64,000 nucleotides of DNA from Methylocystis sp. (GTDB lineage: Bacteria > Pseudomonadota > Alphaproteobacteria > Rhizobiales > Beijerinckiaceae). A program made the translations under genes and the position numbers. The notes below the pieces were generated by a model that saw nothing but the letters and a program-made list of their open reading frames with translations, was not told where the DNA came from and did no database searches. Where the stretch lies: the NCBI GenBank assembly GCA_020252485.1, contig JADCCX010000036.1, positions 62,001-126,000 of the forward strand, read 5' to 3'. Each line of letters begins with the position of its first letter. The stretch's first letter is position 1. This document shows positions 49,892 through 59,908 of this stretch, piece after piece.

Positions 49892-50498
49892 TGTGAAACT
49901 CCTGTTTCCTGGGTGGCCCATTCTGGACCGCCGGAGCGTTCTGCTCCGGCTTAGCCTGCGGACCATGCTAGGCCAGGAGGTAAATGAGCGTTAGGAAACG
50001 TGGTTACGAGCCCGGTAAGCTTACCGGCGGGCCAACAGAGACGATGAACAGACCGTTAAGCTGGCCGGTTTTTCAGTAGAGATTTAATTTTCACAATTTA
50101 TTTCAATGGCTTATTATCTTCACGAATTGGTAGGATCAACGAGTCCGGCAACCGGCCGGCCCTCTCTCCCGCGACGCGCCTGTCCCTGTTTTGCGACGTC
50201 GCGCGGGCTCGGATTGCCGGCTGGCCGCCGCCGGAGCCGGTTTCACTCCATCCGCCAGAGATGCTGGAGCTTGACGCAATGAGATGGAGCCACATCGACG
50301 GAGCAGATTTGGTCCGGCTTTCGGAAGCGCGACGGGATCGCTCTCGGTCAGGATCGAACAGGATCATCTCATCCCAGCCGCAACGCAGTTGTTTCCATCT
50401 CATCGCGCCATGCTCTAGGAGAAGCCCATGAGTTTGGGCATGAATGACCTGCGGCAGGGTGCCTCCGCCTGCCGGTTCTTTGACCGGAGCGGCTGCGC
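49892..50498. other. Intergenic region between flagellin and YcjX genes
   Basis: About 600 bp with no credible gene. It contains the flagellin promoter region (AT-rich 50070-50110). It also holds an inverted pair of the dispersed CCATCTCAT...GCG string, reverse at about 50271-50292 and direct at about 50393-50418, and a hairpin GGAGC/GCTCC near 49933. The dispersed string also occurs near 1573 and 42127. Confidence 0.6.
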
Positions 50499-51935
50499 TT
50501 GAGCGTGCTTGACGATTTCTCCCTCGCGATCCGCAACCTCGCCGGCTTCACTGGCGGGCTGGTCAATCCCGCGCTGCGGCTGGGCGTCACCGGCCTTTCC
50601 CGTTCGGGCAAGACGGTGTTCATCACCGCGCTGGTTCATGCTCTCACGGCCGGCGGCCGGCTGCCGCTTTTTTCGGCGATGAGCGAGGGGCGCATCCGCC
50701 GGGCCAGCCTCGCCCCGCAGCCGGATGACGCGGTGCCGCGCTTTCCCTACGAGGATCATCTCGCCGCGCTTACGGGGGCGGAGCGGCATTGGCCTGAATC
50801 GACCCGCCGCATCTCGGAACTCAGGCTTGTCATCGAATACGAGAGCAAGGCCGGCTGGCTGGGCGGCGTCTCGACGCTGGCGATCGATATCGTCGATTAT
50901 CCCGGCGAGTGGCTGCTCGATCTGCCGCTTCTCGGGAAGAGCTATGCGGAGTGGTCGCGCGAGACGCTGGCGCTTGCGAGGCAGCATCCGCGCCTGCTGC
51001 TTGCTGGCGATTATCTGGCGCTTGTCGGCGGGACGGAGGCCTCGGGCGAAGCGGATGAGGCCAGGGCGCGCGCTCTGGCGGAGCGCTTCACCGCCTTCCT
51101 GCGCTCGTGCCGCGACGAGAAAGTCTCGCTCTCCTCGCTGCCGCCAGGCCGCTTCCTGATGCCGGGCGATCTCGAAGGCTCGCCGGCCCTGACCTTCGCG
51201 CCGCTGGACGGCCTAGCGGACGTGCCGGATGGCCGCTCGCTGCAGGCGATGATGGAGCGCCGTTACGATGCCTACCGCAACCATGTGGTGCGGCCCTTCT
51301 TCCGCGATCATTTCGCCCGGCTCGATCACCAGATCGTGCTGATCGACGCCTTGTCCGCCCTGAACGCAGGGCCGGCCGCCGTCGCCGATCTCGAGGCGGC
51401 GCTGGGCGACGTGCTCAAGGCCTTCCGCACCGGCCGCAACGGCCTGCTCGCCCGGATCTTCGCGCCGCGCATCGACCGGGTGCTTTTCGCCGCCACCAAG
51501 GCGGATCACCTGCATCACACCAACCATGACCGGCTGGAGGCGATCGTGCGGCTGCTCGTCGACCGCGCCGCGTCGCGGGCCGAGGGGGCGGGGGCGGCCA
51601 CCGATGTGGTGGCGCTGGCTGGCGTGCGCGCCACGCGCGAGGTCATGGCCAAAGAGGGCCGGCGGATGCTGCCCTGCATCGCGGGCGTGCCGCTTGCGGG
51701 CGAGCATGTCGGCGGCGAGGTCTTCGATGGCGTGGCGGAGGCCGCGGTCTTTCCGGGCAATCTGCCGGATGATCCTGCCGCCGCCCTTGCGCCGGGAGCG
51801 AAGGGCCTCGATCTGAGATTCGTGCGCTTCCGCCCGCCGGCGGCGGAACGCCATGCCGATGGCCGTCTCAAGCCGCTGCCGCATATCCGCCTCGACAGGA
51901 CGCTCGAATTTCTCTTGGGCGAAAGGCTGAGGTGA
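50499..51935 (+). CDS. YcjX-family P-loop protein
   Basis: A 478-residue predicted nucleotide-binding protein. LGVTGLSRSGKTVFITALVHAL is a Walker A motif at about residues 28-40; the N-terminal MSVLDDFSLAIRNLAGF and the segment VSTLAIDIVDYPGEWLLDLPLLGKSY (Walker B-like DYPGEWLLDL) are the YcjX signature. The start codon is TTG at 50499 with GGAG nine bases upstream. It is followed after 3 bp by its usual partner, a YcjF-family membrane protein. Family members are dynamin-like or stress-linked in other bacteria; function here is not known. Confidence 0.9.
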   Translation: MSVLDDFSLAIRNLAGFTGGLVNPALRLGVTGLSRSGKTVFITALVHALTAGGRLPLFSAMSEGRIRRASLAPQPDDAVPRFPYEDHLAALTGAERHWPESTRRISELRLVIEYESKAGWLGGVSTLAIDIVDYPGEWLLDLPLLGKSYAEWSRETLALARQHPRLLLAGDYLALVGGTEASGEADEARARALAERFTAFLRSCRDEKVSLSSLPPGRFLMPGDLEGSPALTFAPLDGLADVPDGRSLQAMMERRYDAYRNHVVRPFFRDHFARLDHQIVLIDALSALNAGPAAVADLEAALGDVLKAFRTGRNGLLARIFAPRIDRVLFAATKADHLHHTNHDRLEAIVRLLVDRAASRAEGAGAATDVVALAGVRATREVMAKEGRRMLPCIAGVPLAGEHVGGEVFDGVAEAAVFPGNLPDDPAAALAPGAKGLDLRFVRFRPPAAERHADGRLKPLPHIRLDRTLEFLLGERLR

Positions 51936-51938
51936 GCC

Positions 51939-52976
51939 ATGGCCGAAGCGCCGAAGCCAAGAGCCTTCCGGATCGGGACGCCTGCGGAGAAGCCCGCCGC
52001 CGCGGAGGAGCCGCGCAAGGCCGCGCCGCGCCCTGTCGAGATCGTCGATCAGCCGGACGCCTTCCGGCCCGCGGAGCAGACGCGCACCGATGCGGAGCTG
52101 GTGCTGAAGCCCGGCAGGACCGGTCTTTCCTTCTGGGCGCGGCTGCTGCTCTCCTCGCTCGCCGGGCTCGTCTCGATGGCGATCGGCCTCTGGTTCTGGC
52201 GGCTGGTCGATGATCTCGCCAGAGCCAATCCCTATTTCGGCTGGGCGGCGACCGGACTGATCGCGCTCGCCGTACTGGCGCTCGCCGTCCTCACCATACG
52301 CGAGTTCAGAGGCCTCAGAAGCCTCGCCGCCGCGACGGAGATGCGCGAGGAGGCCGAGGCGGTCGCCGCTTCCGACGATGGCCCCAGGGCGAAGGCTCTC
52401 GTTCGGCGGCTGATCGCCTATCAGGCCAAGGATCCGACGACCGCCGCGCCGCGCCGTGCGATGGAGACGCATCTCGACGAAATCATCGACGGGCGCGGCA
52501 TGCTGACGCTCGCCGACAGGATCCTGCTGCTGCCCCGCGATGAAGAGGCGCGGATCGTCATCGCCAGCGCCGCCAAAAGGGTCTCGGTGGTGACGGCGAT
52601 CTCGCCCCGCGCCATTATCGACATCCTCTTCGTCGCAGCGCAATCGGTGATGCTGACGCGGCGCATCGCCGATATCTACGGAGCCAGACCCGGCACGCTC
52701 GGGTTCCTGCGGCTCGGCCGGCGCATCCTCGGCCATCTGGCCATCACGGGCGGCGTGGCCATCACTGACAGCGTGCTTTCGCAGCTGGTGGGCCATGGTG
52801 TCGCGGCGCGCCTGTCAGCCAAGCTCGGCGAAGGCGTGCTCAACGGACTGCTGACGGCTCGGGTCGGGCTTGCCGCCGTAGCCGCCTGCCGTCCGCTGCC
52901 GTTCCTCGCGGCGAAGGAACCCAAGCTCCAGGATGTCGCCGCCGATATCCTCACCAATCCGCTCGGCAAGGAATGA
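51939..52976 (+). CDS. YcjF-family (TIGR01620, DUF697) inner-membrane protein
   Basis: A 345-residue protein. After a Pro/Ala-rich cytosolic tail, two transmembrane helices (FWARLLLSSLAGLVSMAIGLWFW, YFGWAATGLIALAVLALAVLTI) precede a DUF697-like domain with ISPRAIIDILFVAAQSVMLTRRIADIYGARPGTLGFLRLGRRILGHLAITGGVAI. It is the standard partner of YcjX and the two are probably co-transcribed. Confidence 0.9.
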   Translation: MAEAPKPRAFRIGTPAEKPAAAEEPRKAAPRPVEIVDQPDAFRPAEQTRTDAELVLKPGRTGLSFWARLLLSSLAGLVSMAIGLWFWRLVDDLARANPYFGWAATGLIALAVLALAVLTIREFRGLRSLAAATEMREEAEAVAASDDGPRAKALVRRLIAYQAKDPTTAAPRRAMETHLDEIIDGRGMLTLADRILLLPRDEEARIVIASAAKRVSVVTAISPRAIIDILFVAAQSVMLTRRIADIYGARPGTLGFLRLGRRILGHLAITGGVAITDSVLSQLVGHGVAARLSAKLGEGVLNGLLTARVGLAAVAACRPLPFLAAKEPKLQDVAADILTNPLGKE

Positions 52977-53091
52977 GGGCCGCAGCCTGATCCCGGCAAA
53001 AACTGCCGACCCTGCCCGCGCAGCTGGGCGCTCCTTGCCGCCAGAGCGTGGTAAACAGAGATTTACCCATTGAAATCACTCAGCAATTTTC

Positions 53092-53108
53092 TTGGCACGT
53101 ACCCTGCT
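53092..53108 (+). promoter_or_regulatory. Sigma-54-type promoter upstream of flgEKL
   Basis: TTGGCACGTACCCTGCT at 53092-53108 matches the -24/-12 consensus TGGCACG-N4-TTGCW at all but one core base (CTGC for TTGC). The GG and GC dinucleotides are at the required spacing. It lies about 97 bp before the flgE start. Sigma-54 control of hook genes is well known in Caulobacter. Confidence 0.6.
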
Positions 53109-53204
53109 ATGGAGGTTGGGCCGGGGCGTGCTTCAGGTGCCTGCGTACACGCCCCGCACCGGATGAAACGGTTGTTTGCGGCAGGCAGCGAGGAAGGGCG
53201 TGTC

Positions 53205-54590
53205 ATGGGTATCTTCGGAGCAATGACGACAGCGGTGTCGGGGCTGAAGGCTCAGTCCTACGCCATGGAGAATATCTCGGGCAATATCGCCAACTCGCGG
53301 ACGGCCGGCTTCAAGCGCGTCGATACGAGCTTTGTCGATCTGGTGCCGGATCGTCCGGCCAACCAGGAGCTTGGCGGCTCGGTCCGCGGCAATTCACAGG
53401 CGACCAACACGATCCAGGGCGACTTGAGCAGCACGGGCCTCGCCGAAAACATTGCGCTCAACGGGAGCGGCTTCTTCGTCGTCCGCGAACGCACCGGCTA
53501 CGCAGGCGGCGTCCCCACCTTCGGCGGAATCGACGTCTACACCAGGCGCGGCGACTTCCAGCGCGACAACTCGGGATATCTCGTGAACGGCGCGGGCTAT
53601 TACCTCAAGGGTATTCCGCTCGATTCTGCAACCGGAGCGCTGCAGGGTTCCAATCCGCAGCTCATCCGCATCTCGAAAGCCAACGTTCCGCCCAAGCGCA
53701 CCGACAACATTGCTTACGGCGCGACGCTGCCGCAGTTCCCGGAAACAAACTATTCGCGCACCAGCAGCAATCCGCAGGATCCCAACAATGGTCTGATTGG
53801 TTCGGGCGGCGCCCTTCCCGCCAACCCGGCGGCGATCTCGACCGCTCAGAACCAGGCGTTTCTGGACCGCAGCATTCAGGGCGGCTCCATCACCATCTAC
53901 AACGATCAGGGCGCCGCCAAGCCGCTCAACCTGCGTTGGGGCAAGGTGCAGAACGCCTCGATTACGCCGCCGCCGGCCCTGGAGCAGTGGAACCTCTATT
54001 ATCAGGACAACACCCTGCCGACGGCGCCATCCTGGGTGCAGGCGGGCACGACCTACACATTCAACGCTTCGGGGCTCCCCGCCCCGCCGCAGAACGCCGT
54101 GATCCCGGCCTTCACGATCGATGGCGTTCCCTACAATGGCCTCACCATCAACACTGGCGCATTGCAGTCCTTCCCGGCAGAGGATCTGGCCGCGAACCGG
54201 ACGCTCGCGGATGTCTCGCAAATCCAGCAGGATGGCTATGCGTCAGGTCAGTTCCAGTCGACGTCCATTGATGGAGCAGGCCGCGTCATCGGCAACTACA
54301 CCAACGGTCAGGTCGTCGGCCTTGCGCAGATCGTCGTGGCTCAGTTCGCGGCAGAAAATGCCTTGAAGCGCCGCGACGGCGGCGTCTTCGAGGGCACACT
54401 GGAATCGGGCCCGCCCATTATCGAGCAGGCCGGCAGCAATGTCGTCGGCGGCACGGTGGAGAATTCGAACACGGATATCGCAGACGAATTCTCGAAGATG
54501 ATCGTTACGCAGCAGGCCTATTCGGCGAACACGCGGGTGATCTCCACCTCGTCGGACATGCTGCGCGACGTCATCAATATCATTCGCTGA
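53205..54590 (+). CDS. flgE: Flagellar hook protein FlgE
   Basis: A 461-residue hook subunit. The N-terminus GIFGAMTTAVSGLKAQSYAMENISGNIANSRTAGFKRVDTSFVDL and the C-terminus QFAAENALKRRDGGVFEGTLESGPPIIEQAGSNVVGGTVENSNTDIADEFSKMIVTQQAYSANTRVISTSSDMLRDVINIIR are the flagellar basal-body/hook motifs. AGGAAGGG at 53191-53198 supports the ATG at 53205. It is the first gene of a hook, hook-associated series. Confidence 0.93.
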   Translation: MGIFGAMTTAVSGLKAQSYAMENISGNIANSRTAGFKRVDTSFVDLVPDRPANQELGGSVRGNSQATNTIQGDLSSTGLAENIALNGSGFFVVRERTGYAGGVPTFGGIDVYTRRGDFQRDNSGYLVNGAGYYLKGIPLDSATGALQGSNPQLIRISKANVPPKRTDNIAYGATLPQFPETNYSRTSSNPQDPNNGLIGSGGALPANPAAISTAQNQAFLDRSIQGGSITIYNDQGAAKPLNLRWGKVQNASITPPPALEQWNLYYQDNTLPTAPSWVQAGTTYTFNASGLPAPPQNAVIPAFTIDGVPYNGLTINTGALQSFPAEDLAANRTLADVSQIQQDGYASGQFQSTSIDGAGRVIGNYTNGQVVGLAQIVVAQFAAENALKRRDGGVFEGTLESGPPIIEQAGSNVVGGTVENSNTDIADEFSKMIVTQQAYSANTRVISTSSDMLRDVINIIR

Positions 54591-54631
54591 CGGCTGATCG
54601 AACGAACCGTCAAGGCTGACAGGAGGTCGCC

Positions 54632-56527
54632 ATGGGATTGTCAGCGGCGCTCAACAGCTCCCTGGCGGGACTGCGGATCACGCAGTCGCAGATGGAGGTG
54701 GTTTCCAGCAACATCGCCAACGTCGATTCCGTTGGCTACAGTCGCCGCAAGCTCAATATCGTCCAGCAGCTTTCGGGCTCGAACACGACAGGCGTACGCT
54801 CGGCCGGCATCGGGCGTCAGCTCGAGGCGCAGGTCCAGAAGCAGCTTCGCCTGGAGACGGCCGGCGCCGCCTATACGGATGTGAAGGCGAATTACGCCGA
54901 GCAGCTCGACAGGCTGTTCGGGCAGCCGGGACAGGATGGCTCGCTCGATTCCGCCGTCAATGCTTTCACCTCCTCCCTGCAGGCCTTAACGGCCAACCCC
55001 GCCAACTACACCGCGAGAGCGCAGGTGGTGAGCTATGCCACCCAGCTCGCCTCGCAACTCAGCGGAATGACGCAGGATATCCAGCGGATGCGCTCGGCAG
55101 CCGAGAGCCAGATCGGCAGCAGCGTCGATCAGGTCAACAGCTTGCTTTCGCAGATCAAAGCTGTGGATACCAAGCTCTTCGCCAACGGACAGCTCGATGC
55201 ATCGTCGCCGGGACTGCTCGACGAGCGCGACCGCGCCGTGAACGAACTGGCCGGCCTCATCGATATCCGCACAAGCATCGAACCAAGCGGGAAGATGGCC
55301 ATCTTCACCAACGGCGGCCTGCAGCTCTACGGCGCGTCCGCAGTGAAGCTGACCTTCGATGCGCGCGGCAATCTCAATGCGAATGCCTTGTTCACCGCCA
55401 ATCCCAATACCCGTGGCGTGGGCAGCATCCGCGTCAACAGCGCATCGGGCGGGGGCGTCGACATCATCGCCAGCGGCCTCTTCCGCTCCGGCTCGATCGC
55501 GGCGGAGATCGAGATGCGCGACAAGGTGCTGGTCGAGGCGCAGACCCAACTCGACGATCTCGCCGCCGCCCTGGCCTCGGCCCTCGGCGACCGCAATCCG
55601 GTGACGCCGGTCACCTCCGGCGCGAACGCCGGGTTCGATGCCGCGCTCGCGGATGTTCTCGTGCCCGCCAACCTGGCGATGAAGGCCGGCAACACGCTCA
55701 CGGTTGAGGTGAATACGCCGGCGGGGCCTCAGCGCTATCAATTCATCGCCACGGATGGCGCGGCTCCCAACCCCATTCCGGCTTCGGAGGGTGAGGGGGG
55801 CGCGACAGTCATCCGCTACGACCGCGCCGGCGGGTTCGCCGGATTGCAGGCCGCCGTCGCGGGGGCGCTTGGCGGCGGTTTCTCCGTATCGCTGCAGCCC
55901 GGCAACGTCCTCAGGGTGCTGGATGCCGGCGGCGGCAACAGCGTAACGAATGTGCGCGCGAGCTTCTCGACCTCAGGCCTCACCGGCGAGGGACCCGAGC
56001 TGGCGCTGTTCGTCGATGCAGCGGCCGCCAACATAACCTTCACCGGCTCGCTCGATGGCGCCAATCCGCAAAAACGCGGCTTCGCCGGGCGAATCGGCGT
56101 GAATGCCAACATCATCTCCGACAATTCGCGCCTGGTGATCTACGACACCACCCCTGGCGCCGTGACGCCTCAGGGCGACGGCACGCGTCCGCAGCTGCTG
56201 CTCGACCGCATGACGAAGGCGCAGCGGGCCTTCTCCCGCGGTTCCGGCATCGGTGATCCGGCGAACGGCTATCGTTCGACAGTGGTCGATTTCGTCCGGC
56301 GCGTCGTCGAGGACCAGGGGGCCAAGGCCACGAAAGCCATTAACCTCGACAAGGGACAGAAGGTCGTCCTGAACGCCGTGCAGGCCAAGTTTTCCGAGAC
56401 GTCAGGCGTCTCCATCGATCAGGAAATGTCCGACCTCGTCCAGATCCAGAACGCCTATGCCGCCAATGCGCGCGTCGTGGGAGCCGTCAATGAGCTCCTC
56501 GATACGCTGCTGAGAATCGGAGCCTAA
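54632..56527 (+). CDS. flgK: Flagellar hook-associated protein FlgK
   Basis: A 631-residue HAP1 joining hook and filament. The N-terminus GLSAALNSSLAGLRITQSQMEVVSSNIANVDSVGYSRRKL and the C-terminus QKVVLNAVQAKFSETSGVSIDQEMSDLVQIQNAYAANARVVGAVNELLDTLLRIGA are canonical. RBS AGGAGG precedes. It is followed by flgL after 3 bp. Confidence 0.95.
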   Translation: MGLSAALNSSLAGLRITQSQMEVVSSNIANVDSVGYSRRKLNIVQQLSGSNTTGVRSAGIGRQLEAQVQKQLRLETAGAAYTDVKANYAEQLDRLFGQPGQDGSLDSAVNAFTSSLQALTANPANYTARAQVVSYATQLASQLSGMTQDIQRMRSAAESQIGSSVDQVNSLLSQIKAVDTKLFANGQLDASSPGLLDERDRAVNELAGLIDIRTSIEPSGKMAIFTNGGLQLYGASAVKLTFDARGNLNANALFTANPNTRGVGSIRVNSASGGGVDIIASGLFRSGSIAAEIEMRDKVLVEAQTQLDDLAAALASALGDRNPVTPVTSGANAGFDAALADVLVPANLAMKAGNTLTVEVNTPAGPQRYQFIATDGAAPNPIPASEGEGGATVIRYDRAGGFAGLQAAVAGALGGGFSVSLQPGNVLRVLDAGGGNSVTNVRASFSTSGLTGEGPELALFVDAAAANITFTGSLDGANPQKRGFAGRIGVNANIISDNSRLVIYDTTPGAVTPQGDGTRPQLLLDRMTKAQRAFSRGSGIGDPANGYRSTVVDFVRRVVEDQGAKATKAINLDKGQKVVLNAVQAKFSETSGVSIDQEMSDLVQIQNAYAANARVVGAVNELLDTLLRIGA

Positions 56528-56530
56528 GCC

Positions 56531-58051
56531 ATGGCCATCACGCCACTTTCTCCAGGCGCCTTCAAGGCAACCAATTCAGCCAGGTTCCTCACCGCCACCC
56601 GTCAGCAACTGGACGACCTGCAGCGCCAGCTCAGCACCGGCAAGAAATCGGAAACCTTCGGCGGCCTGGGCGCCAGCCGCATCACGTCGCTGGAGATGCG
56701 CGCCAAGCTATCGGAGGTCGCAAGCTACCGCGAAACGATCACGGGGCTCCAGAACCGCGCCAAGCAGCTGGATCTGAACCTCACCTATCTCGGCAAGATC
56801 TCCGACGACCTCCGTTCCTCAGCGATTCTGCCGCAATACAACATCGATTCATCCGGGCAGACCTCGATCCAGAAGGTGATGAAGACGCGGCTCGACGAAG
56901 CGGTCGACCTGCTCAACACACAAATCAATGGCGAGTATCTTTTCTCGGGCCGCACCACCGACAGGCGTCCCGTTGTTGATGCGACGACGATGCTGAACGG
57001 CGATTCGGCGGGACGCGCCGGCGTGAAGCAGCTGGTCGCCGAGCGGAAGGCCGCCGATTACGGCGCCGCTCCCGATGTTGGCCGTGTGGTCCAGGGCGGT
57101 GCCGGCGCCAATGCGACGCTGACCGAGGATGGCGCGCATCCCTTCGGCTTCAAACTGACGGCAGCTTCCGCCACCGGCGCCGGCATCACGGCGGCGCTGA
57201 CGGCCGGTCCGCCGGCGAACATCGCCTACAATGTTGCGGCCAATCCCGCCGCTGGCGACGAGGTCCGCTTCGAACTCACGATGCCCGATGGCTCCAGGCA
57301 GGCGATCGCGCTCGTCGCAAGGGCGGCTCCCGCATCCTCTGTCGCCGACGCTGGCGGGTTCGAGATCGGCGTGACGCCTGCGGCGACAGCGGCCAACCTG
57401 CGCGCGTCCATCGCGGCGGTGATGAACCGCGAGGCGGCGACGACGCTGCCTGCCGCTTCCGCCTTGGCCGCCGCGAAGGCGTTCTTCGCGGGCTCGAACA
57501 ATACGCCGCCGCTGCGCGTTTCGGGCCCTCCTGCGACAGCCACGGCCCTCGTGGCGGGCACGGCCGCCAACACCGTGATCTGGTATATGGGCGATGACAC
57601 CTCTGCGTCGCCCCGCCTTACCAAGCAGGCCAGGATCGACAACGGCATCACGGTAGGGGTCGGCGTCCAGGCCAATGAAGAGGGTATCCAGCGGGTCATG
57701 TCCAATCTGGCGGCCTTCGTCAGCGAAACCTACAGCGCGTCGAATTCCAACGATCAGGGCCGCTTCAACGCCATGAGCGAGCGCATCCGCGCTGACCTCG
57801 GACAGCAGACCGGCGTGCAGCGCGTGCAGGATATCCAGGTCGAGATCGCGCTTACCACGAACCAGATGAAGCTCGCCGACGACCGCCACAAGGTGAAGGC
57901 CAATCTGGTGCAGACCGTCATCTCTGATGTCGAGGACGCCAACCAGGAAGAGACGGCGGCCAAGCTCCTGTCGCTGCAGACGAAGATGCAGGCCGCCTAT
58001 CAGACGACGGCGATCATCAGCCGCCTGAACCTGACCGATTATCTGAGATAG
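56531..58051 (+). CDS. flgL: Flagellar hook-associated protein FlgL
   Basis: A 506-residue flagellin-like HAP3. The N-terminus TNSARFLTATRQQLDDLQRQLSTGKKSETFGGLGASRITSLEMRAKLS and the C-terminus DDRHKVKANLVQTVISDVEDANQEETAAKLLSLQTKMQAAYQTTAIISRLNLTDYLR fit the family. It is longer than the roughly 310-350 residues of enteric FlgL because of a large central domain rich in Ala, Gly and Thr. It ends before a hairpin at 58070-58095. Confidence 0.9.
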   Translation: MAITPLSPGAFKATNSARFLTATRQQLDDLQRQLSTGKKSETFGGLGASRITSLEMRAKLSEVASYRETITGLQNRAKQLDLNLTYLGKISDDLRSSAILPQYNIDSSGQTSIQKVMKTRLDEAVDLLNTQINGEYLFSGRTTDRRPVVDATTMLNGDSAGRAGVKQLVAERKAADYGAAPDVGRVVQGGAGANATLTEDGAHPFGFKLTAASATGAGITAALTAGPPANIAYNVAANPAAGDEVRFELTMPDGSRQAIALVARAAPASSVADAGGFEIGVTPAATAANLRASIAAVMNREAATTLPAASALAAAKAFFAGSNNTPPLRVSGPPATATALVAGTAANTVIWYMGDDTSASPRLTKQARIDNGITVGVGVQANEEGIQRVMSNLAAFVSETYSASNSNDQGRFNAMSERIRADLGQQTGVQRVQDIQVEIALTTNQMKLADDRHKVKANLVQTVISDVEDANQEETAAKLLSLQTKMQAAYQTTAIISRLNLTDYLR

Positions 58052-58069
58052 AGCAATTTGATTGAGCGT

Positions 58070-58095
58070 AGAGCATGCTTATGACAGCATGCTCT
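58070..58095. terminator. Candidate terminator between flgL and the GT-C-like gene
   Basis: AGAGCATGC (58070-58078) and GCATGCTCT (58087-58095) are exact 9-bp arms around an 8-base loop, placed between the two convergent stops. There is little T tract; related GAGCATGC strings occur elsewhere in the window. Confidence 0.55.
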
Positions 58096-58102
58096 TCGCG
58101 CT

Positions 58103-59908
58103 TCAGGGCCGCACGACCCGCCACGCCTTGACGCCGCTGCCGGCGCCCATGTCGATCGGCTGCAGATAGGCGGGAATGCCTTCCCCTGATTCGATGGCGC
58201 GCGCGAAGCTGTTGTTGTCGGCGCCGAGCGCGTAGAAGCGCTGGCCGGCGCAATAGGCGACGATATCGATTTTCCAGTCATCGAGCAGCGTCCTGGCATC
58301 CTGGACGGGAGAGGCAAAGATTGCCGCTGCCTTTGCGATCTCGCGGTCGAGCCGATGGTAATTTCCGATCATCACCTGATGATGCGTCAACAGCGACAGG
58401 ACTCCACCGAGGTTGGGCTGGGGCAGGATGCGCGCGGATGGCAGCGCGGCCAGCGCCGCGAAATCCTTCTCAGCCGAGCAGCCGGGACCGGCATCGGCTT
58501 CCTTTGTCTCCGCGCGGGTCACGTTGGAGGCCGCCAGCATCAGGGGGATGGGGGTCGCCAGAAGCGTTGCCAGCATTGCCGCGGCGCGCGGCGTGATCTG
58601 CGGATACGGCCATCGGAGTTCGAAAGCGGCCCGTGCGAGACAGAAAAATCCCAGAAGCTGCGCATAGGAAATGAACTTGATATAGCGAAAGCCGATGATT
58701 GTCAGCAGGATCAGCAGCGTCAGCCGCATGATGTCGGACGCCGTCCGCTTTTGCGCGGCCATGGCCGCCTGCGCGGCGAGGCAGGCGAGCATCGATGCGG
58801 CAAGCGCGAAGGCCATGGCCGGCTGCGTATCCGCCAGTTCCAGGAGCGGTCTGGCCTCCCGCACGTGATTGAGCCAAAGGGGTCCCATCGCAGGGTCGAT
58901 CCGGGCGAAGGGGCCCGCGAGGCAGACCGGATCGACGGCGGCAAATCCGGCGGCAGCCGCGCCGCCAGTGGCCAGGAGCGCCGCGATATGCCAGCGCCGC
59001 CTTCCCGCGCAGAGTCCGGCTGCAAACAGTCCGGCTGCGCCAATGACGGCGACCATGACCACGTTGAGGCCGAGGGCATCGCATGCCACCGGGCGCCATT
59101 TTGACGGAGGAACGGTGAGGATCAGCGCCGCAGCCAGGGCCAACGCCAATCCAACTGCAAAGGCCTGCGCGACCTGGCGCCGCCTGGGGTCGATCAGCGA
59201 ACAGATGGCCAGCAGCGCCGCGAGCAGGCCCATCGCCGGCAGGGCCTCATAACCGATCGCCAGGCCGAGGCCTGCGATCAGTCCTGCCGCAAACGCTGAG
59301 CGGGCGCTGGCAAGGGGCGATGTCGCCAGCACGATGGCCAGCGCGGCGCAGGCGTTCTGCACATTGTGATGATCGATGCGGGTGAGCTGGAACTGGACAA
59401 GCGAAACCAACGACAGCCAGAGCATTGCAGCCAACGCCAGTGCCGCCTCGACCGAGGTCTCACGGATCATCTGGCGGAAGAAGGCCGCCGTGAAGACGAA
59501 CAGCACCAGCTTCGGCCAAACGAGCAGGGCGAATTGCTCGGCGGCCGGGCCGTCGAAAAAGACGCGCGCCGCGAGGATCAGACCCGCGATCGGCAGATCA
59601 AGCAGCCGCGACCAATGCGAGTGCAGGCCTTCGCCGTCGCCCATGCTGGCGATGATCGGCTCGAACCAGCCTCCCCCGGCCAGAAGCGTGCGCACCTGCG
59701 CCAGCCGCAAGGCGTCGTCGGTATCGAGGAAACGGACGATGGATGGCGCCCAGGATTGCGGACGGTCGAAGAGGAGGGACGCCGCCACGAAGACCGCTGC
59801 AAGCGCCAGCGGGATCCACGGGAGGCTGGCCCGGCGCAGCCAAAGGAAAGCGACGGACGCAATCGACGAGATGCTTCGCCGACCGGCAGATGGGAAACTG
59901 AGCGACAC
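58103..59908 (-). CDS. Polytopic membrane protein, GT-C glycosyltransferase-like
   Basis: A 601-residue protein with about ten or more hydrophobic helices. Soon after the first helix comes RFLDTDDALRLAQVRTLLAGGGWFEPIIASMGDGEGLHSHWSRLLDLP; the acidic DTDDALRL and the HSHWSRLLDLP stretch in the first periplasmic loop recall GT-C enzymes such as STT3/AglB-like transferases. A C-terminal soluble domain of about 130 residues follows. The substrate is unknown. It lies beside the FAD oxidoreductase and GtrA genes, consistent with a surface-glycan role. Confidence 0.7.
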   Translation of the reverse strand: MSLSFPSAGRRSISSIASVAFLWLRRASLPWIPLALAAVFVAASLLFDRPQSWAPSIVRFLDTDDALRLAQVRTLLAGGGWFEPIIASMGDGEGLHSHWSRLLDLPIAGLILAARVFFDGPAAEQFALLVWPKLVLFVFTAAFFRQMIRETSVEAALALAAMLWLSLVSLVQFQLTRIDHHNVQNACAALAIVLATSPLASARSAFAAGLIAGLGLAIGYEALPAMGLLAALLAICSLIDPRRRQVAQAFAVGLALALAAALILTVPPSKWRPVACDALGLNVVMVAVIGAAGLFAAGLCAGRRRWHIAALLATGGAAAAGFAAVDPVCLAGPFARIDPAMGPLWLNHVREARPLLELADTQPAMAFALAASMLACLAAQAAMAAQKRTASDIMRLTLLILLTIIGFRYIKFISYAQLLGFFCLARAAFELRWPYPQITPRAAAMLATLLATPIPLMLAASNVTRAETKEADAGPGCSAEKDFAALAALPSARILPQPNLGGVLSLLTHHQVMIGNYHRLDREIAKAAAIFASPVQDARTLLDDWKIDIVAYCAGQRFYALGADNNSFARAIESGEGIPAYLQPIDMGAGSGVKAWRVVRP

